In this document: positions 6,754-9,233 of the stretch, piece after piece
How positions within the stretch are numbered: the first letter of the stretch is position 1
Layout: each line of letters begins with the position of its first letter
From: Oribacterium sp. UBA4274
GTDB taxonomy: Bacteria > Bacillota > Clostridia > Lachnospirales > Lachnospiraceae
Assembly (NCBI GenBank): GCA_002396005.1
Contig: DGVW01000048.1
Location: 1 to 9,233, forward strand
Length of the DNA: 9,233 nt
Direction of reading: 5' to 3'
The notes under the pieces: model-generated
What the model saw: the letters and a program-made list of their open reading frames with translations, nothing else
The model's database searches: none
What the model was told of the DNA's origin: nothing
Position numbers and translations under genes: made by a program

Positions 6754-7542
6754 ATGTTAGATTCTTTTTTTATCACGTTTTCAACATATTCAAGGATTCC
6801 GATGCCAAAGGCTCACTGGAATGAAAAGAGTATGAAATATGCCATGTGTTTTTTTCCGATGGTGGGAGTGGTCATAGCCATCCTGGATCTTTTTGTATGG
6901 TGGCTGGCTATAAATCTTAAAACTTATAACATGATTACGGCATTTTTTCTGATGCTGGTTCCCATTATGGTAACAGGAGGGATACATCTCGACGGACTTT
7001 TTGATACAGAGGATGCCCTTCACAGTTACGGCGACAGGGAGAAGAAGCTTTCCATATTGAAGGATCCCCATATCGGAGCTTTTGCTGTGATTTTCGGGCT
7101 GATGTATATCCTCGGGGGATATTCGCTTGCAACTGAGATTGATATAGAGGCCCTGCTTTCTGTGTGTTTCGGTTATGTCATTTCAAGAGAGTTAAGCGGA
7201 CTAAGTGTTGTGTATTTTCCAAAGGCGAAAAAGGAAGGTATGGTAAGTACCTTTGCTGTGAATGCCGACAGGAAGGTAAAACTTGTTCTTTTGGCAGAGC
7301 TTATATTGACGGTGGTCTGCATGTTTACGGTATTCATTTACGGGAATATAGGGGCTGCGTATCCGGCAGCGACATTGGCAGCGGCAGCAGTTTCATTCTT
7401 TAGATACAGGTACAGAATAGTTCCTGAGTTCGGCGGAACTACAGGGGATTTATGCGGATATTTTCTTTGTAACTGCGAGTTTCTGATTTTATTGTCAAAT
7501 ATCCTTATAACAAAAATACTTGATTTGAGGGCGTTTCCATAG
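6754..7542 (+). CDS. cobS: adenosylcobinamide-GDP ribazoletransferase (cobalamin synthase)
   Basis: CobS is the integral membrane enzyme that joins AdoCbi-GDP to alpha-ribazole (phosphate). The 262 residues match the usual family length (~250). It opens with FFITFSTYSRIPMP (5-18), the family's N-terminal signature. GGIHLDGLFDTEDAL (75-89), with its acidic residues, is the Mg-binding core, and KLSILKDPHIGAFAV follows (98-112). FGGTTGDLCGY (226-236) is the conserved C-terminal motif. Several hydrophobic segments, for example 32-50, 60-74, 107-123 and 177-197, fit a polytopic protein. The ATG at 6754 has AGGGAG at 6744-6749. A six-codon ORF at 6732-6752 stops one base before this start and could couple translation. 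There is no insertion here, in contrast to the neighbouring soluble enzymes. Confidence 0.93.
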   Translation: MLDSFFITFSTYSRIPMPKAHWNEKSMKYAMCFFPMVGVVIAILDLFVWWLAINLKTYNMITAFFLMLVPIMVTGGIHLDGLFDTEDALHSYGDREKKLSILKDPHIGAFAVIFGLMYILGGYSLATEIDIEALLSVCFGYVISRELSGLSVVYFPKAKKEGMVSTFAVNADRKVKLVLLAELILTVVCMFTVFIYGNIGAAYPAATLAAAAVSFFRYRYRIVPEFGGTTGDLCGYFLCNCEFLILLSNILITKILDLRAFP

Positions 7543-7576
7543 ATTTGGAACAACGAAAGATATGCTGCACAAGTAC

Positions 7577-7608
7577 GGATATTGAATTTCCCGAGAAATT
7601 CAATATCC
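7577..7608 (+). other. perfect 14-bp inverted repeat between cobS and the short cobU-like gene
   Basis: GGATATTGAATTTC (7577-7590) and GAAATTCAATATCC (7595-7608) pair without a mismatch around a 4-nt loop, CCGA. AGTA (7572-7575) and TACT (7611-7614) can extend the stem past a small bulge. The following sequence, TATACTTTTC, lacks a proper T run, so it is a poor intrinsic terminator. It may be an mRNA-stabilising or processing hairpin within a cobS-cobU-like transcript. Confidence 0.6.
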
Positions 7609-7636
7609 TATACTTTTCATGGAACATGGAGGAGAA

Positions 7637-8059
7637 ATGATTCTTATTGTAGGCGGAATAAGTCAGGGAAAACATGATTTTTGCAAGAATAGATTTCCTG
7701 ATGCAGAAGTGATAGACCATTATGAAGAGCGCATTCGTCGGGAACTGGAAGAAGGAAAAGATCCTTTATATGAAGCAGAGAAGTGGCTTAATGAAGTCTC
7801 AGGGGCGAAAGTGATGTGTGATGATGCAGACATTGCAGCATCTTTTCGTGGTAAGACGTCAAATGCATATACTGAAACCATTGATGAGTCTTCCGGACAG
7901 TTCGTTATCATCATGAATGAGGTTGGTTCCGGAGTTGTCCCCATGGACAAGGGTGAACGGGAATGGCGTGAGGCAGTCGGAAGAGTAAGCTGTCTTTTTG
8001 CGAAGAAGGCTGACAGGGTTTACAGGCTGATTGCAGGGATTCCTCAGAAGCTGAAATAG
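7637..8059 (+). CDS. short CobU-like protein (second CobU homologue, 140 aa)
   Basis: The C-terminal half is plainly CobU: VIIMNEVGSGVVPMDKGEREWREAVGR begins at residue 90, and ADRVYRLIAGIPQKLK ends the protein. The N-terminus IVGGISQGKHDFC is a P-loop-like GGxxxGK, but His follows the Lys instead of Ser or Thr. The middle is much shorter than in standard CobU and has no RIxxHR block with the guanylylated His. I recall similar short proteins next to cobS in other Clostridia, so this looks like a family rather than fresh decay. ATG 7637 sits 4 nt after the GGAGG (7628-7632) of a GGAGGAG run. The in-frame ATG at 7619 would add six residues but has no ribosome site. It may help the large CobU, or be a nucleotide-binding accessory protein. 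The exact role is unknown. Confidence 0.8.
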   Translation: MILIVGGISQGKHDFCKNRFPDAEVIDHYEERIRRELEEGKDPLYEAEKWLNEVSGAKVMCDDADIAASFRGKTSNAYTETIDESSGQFVIIMNEVGSGVVPMDKGEREWREAVGRVSCLFAKKADRVYRLIAGIPQKLK

Positions 8060-8218
8060 GAGACATTGACATAATGAGTCTTTTTCGATTTTAGAGGATA
8101 TGGATGTTAAAGCTGAAAAAGAAAGGAAACAAGGCTGAAAGGATATGTTCAAGCTTATTTTTCAGGGGGATATGAGAGCATATAAATCCGGTTCAGGTCT
8201 GCATGATGGAGGTAAGAG
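8060..8218 (+). promoter_or_regulatory. intergenic leader of the cobC-like gene, possible weak promoter
   Basis: A consensus TTGACA (8066-8071) lies just after the preceding stop. At 17 bp there is only a poor -10 (TTTTAG, 8089-8094), so a promoter is uncertain. ATTGACATAATGAGTC here resembles the ATTGACATATGTATGTC part of the repeat before cobS and could be a decayed copy. An ATG at 8104 opens 23 codons behind AGAGGA, but nothing else supports it. Confidence 0.25.
8208..8212 (+). promoter_or_regulatory. strong ribosome binding site supporting a TTG start
   Basis: GGAGG at 8208-8212 is 6 nt before TTG 8219. That supports TTG as the true start of the phosphatase, because the codons right after it encode the KLILIRHG strand and loop that begin this family. 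Confidence 0.8.
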
Positions 8219-9004
8219 TTGAAACTGATTCTGATAAGACATGGCATGACAAAGGGTAATCAGGAGCATAGATATGTGGGCTCTACGGACGAATCGATTC
8301 TTCCTTCTGAGAAAGAGAGACTGCGGACTTCGGTTAAAAAATATTTTGCGGACTTTTTTGAAGGCAATGAATATTTGAAAGATAGAAAAGAAAGCTGTGA
8401 AAGTGATCCAATGTACGAATCACAAGATAAGGACTATAAAAGGTTAGTGTTTTCAAAGCTCAAAGACGGTATTTCAAAGAATGATATTTACGGAATTTAT
8501 ATCAGTCCTATGCGTCGGTGCAGGGAAACGGCAGAATGTCTTTTTCCGGAGATGATGGCACATGGCAGATATGAAATCATCGAAGAGTTTCGGGAGATGG
8601 ATTTCGGGGCCTTTGAGTACAGGACTTATCAGGAGATAAATGAAGATCCGGATTCGGAATACAGAGCAGCTTATCAGAGATATATCGACAGTAACGGTGA
8701 AACTGCTTTTCCGGGTGGGGAGAGTAAAGCAGAGTTCTGCAGCAGGGTATGCAATGGATTTACAGAGGTCCTGAAATCTGTGATCCTGAAATCATCAGAG
8801 ACTCATTTTTCTGATGTAATTGATGACCCTGCCGGTGATGAAACTCTCGCTATGGTCGTTCATGGAGGTACCATCATGGCGCTTATGGACAGGTTTGCAG
8901 TCCCACATAAAGATTATTTTGAATGGAGCCTGAAACCTGGGGATAGTTATCTCGTGGAAGTGATTTTGGAGGGTGAGGAAATCTGTTTTCATTATGTTAA
9001 GTAG
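8219..9004 (+). CDS. cobC: CobC-like histidine phosphatase (alpha-ribazole phosphatase), with insertion
   Basis: A histidine-phosphatase (phosphoglycerate mutase) superfamily enzyme. LIRHGMTKGN (5-14) carries the phospho-accepting His8. SPMRRCRETAE (96-106) holds the conserved Arg, EEFREMDFGAFE (122-133) the acidic proton donor region, PGGES 165-169, and VVHGGTIMAL (213-222) the second catalytic His215. CobC removes the 5'-phosphate from alpha-ribazole phosphate or from adenosylcobalamin phosphate, the last step of the loop assembly. The family alone does not prove this substrate, and the cob neighbourhood is what points to it. At 261 aa it is about 60 longer than usual. The main excess, residues ~30-88 between the RHG and SPMRR blocks, is charged and low in complexity, and a smaller one lies near 192-207. 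The start is TTG, with a strong GGAGG. Confidence 0.85.
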   Translation: MKLILIRHGMTKGNQEHRYVGSTDESILPSEKERLRTSVKKYFADFFEGNEYLKDRKESCESDPMYESQDKDYKRLVFSKLKDGISKNDIYGIYISPMRRCRETAECLFPEMMAHGRYEIIEEFREMDFGAFEYRTYQEINEDPDSEYRAAYQRYIDSNGETAFPGGESKAEFCSRVCNGFTEVLKSVILKSSETHFSDVIDDPAGDETLAMVVHGGTIMALMDRFAVPHKDYFEWSLKPGDSYLVEVILEGEEICFHYVK

Positions 9005-9132
9005 TAATGTATAACAAATAATAAATGGATGATCAACAATTATTAGGAAACTTCATATTGACGGAACTCTGGATATGCAGGGGCTTCTGTGCAGGAGACG
9101 GAAGATGAGATCATCTGAGAAAGGAAAAACAG

Positions 9133-9233
9133 ATGCATGAAAGAATAGTGATACTCATCATTGCGCTGATACTTGATCTTATATTCGGAGACCCTCATAA
9201 CTGGTTTCATCCTGTGATAGCCATGGGGCGGAC
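9133..9233 (+). CDS. cbiB: adenosylcobinamide-phosphate synthase CbiB/CobD, 3'-partial
   Basis: ATG at 9133 opens 33 codons that run off the window. After a hydrophobic first segment (IVILIIALILDLIF) comes GDPHNWFHPVIAMGR, the hallmark N-terminus of CbiB/CobD membrane proteins (LDxxxGDPxxxxHPVxxMG). This enzyme attaches aminopropanol phosphate or aminopropanol to cobyric acid, giving the substrate line that CobU acts on. AAGGA at 9121-9125 is 7 nt upstream. The gap of 128 bp from the phosphatase holds only a small AGATG/CATCT stem (about 9103-9115), so the two could share a transcript. I use cbiB to avoid confusion with the threonine-phosphate decarboxylase that is also called CobD. Confidence 0.88.
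   Translation, partial: MHERIVILIIALILDLIFGDPHNWFHPVIAMGR

Noticed and set aside
6728..6840. 13-bp direct repeat GAGTATGAAATAT at 6728-6740 and 6828-6840
   Set aside because: One copy lies in cobS coding sequence and the other in its leader. There is no shared flanking sequence or structure, so chance is the simpler explanation.
7164..7403. 79-codon plus-strand ORF within cobS
   Set aside because: It is out of frame with clear CobS motifs on both sides and has no family similarity.
8104..8175. 23-codon ORF before the phosphatase gene
   Set aside because: It has a fair ribosome site but is very short, and nothing in its sequence is recognisable. An overlapping 12-codon ORF at 8100 has similar support.

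Overview
The window is a moderately low-GC, all-plus-strand stretch that looks like a Firmicutes chromosome. It is most consistent with a Lachnospiraceae member of the Butyrivibrio or Pseudobutyrivibrio kind. That placement is inference: strong purine-rich Shine-Dalgarno sites, a C-terminal AAA-ATPase/PD-(D/E)XK protein of a type expanded in rumen Lachnospiraceae, a degraded calcineurin-like phosphoesterase, and the style of the cobalamin genes. There is no rRNA, tRNA, CRISPR array or insertion sequence.

Layout: (1) 1-711, the C-terminal part of an AAA-ATPase-like protein ending in a PD-(D/E)XK nuclease-like domain. (2) 746-868, a possible 40-aa small ORF overlapping the next start. (3) 837-4061, a 1074-aa fusion of cobyrinate a,c-diamide synthase (CbiA/CobB) and the lower-ligand phosphoribosyltransferase CobT. 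(4) 4062-4826, intergenic repeat sequence, a metallophosphoesterase pseudogene and a hairpin terminator. (5) 4827-5567, CobU with a long insertion, followed by a terminator. (6) 5756-6523, a TauE/SafE-type permease with an 11-bp direct repeat upstream. (7) 6607-6721, two tandem copies of a structured intergenic repeat. (8) 6754-7542, CobS. (9) 7577-7608, a perfect 14-bp hairpin. (10) 7637-8059, a short second CobU-like protein. (11) 8219-9004, a CobC-like histidine phosphatase. (12) from 9133, the start of CbiB (CobD), cut by the window edge.

Together these genes cover most of the late, nucleotide-loop half of B12 synthesis. CbiA amidates the ring, CbiB adds the aminopropanol arm, CobU makes adenosylcobinamide-GDP, CobT makes alpha-ribazole phosphate, CobS joins the two, and CobC removes the phosphate. 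The early corrin-ring genes and the lower-ligand base genes are not here, so they lie elsewhere or the cell salvages precursors. The TauE-type permease may serve this pathway, but its substrate cannot be read from sequence.

The main oddities are the CbiA-CobT fusion, long hydrophilic Ser/Glu/Lys-rich insertions in several cob enzymes but not in the membrane proteins, two CobU proteins whose conserved motifs look complementary, and a repeated, structured intergenic element upstream of both the phosphoesterase remnant and cobS. I saw no clearly novel defence or mobile system and no recognisable cobalamin riboswitch.
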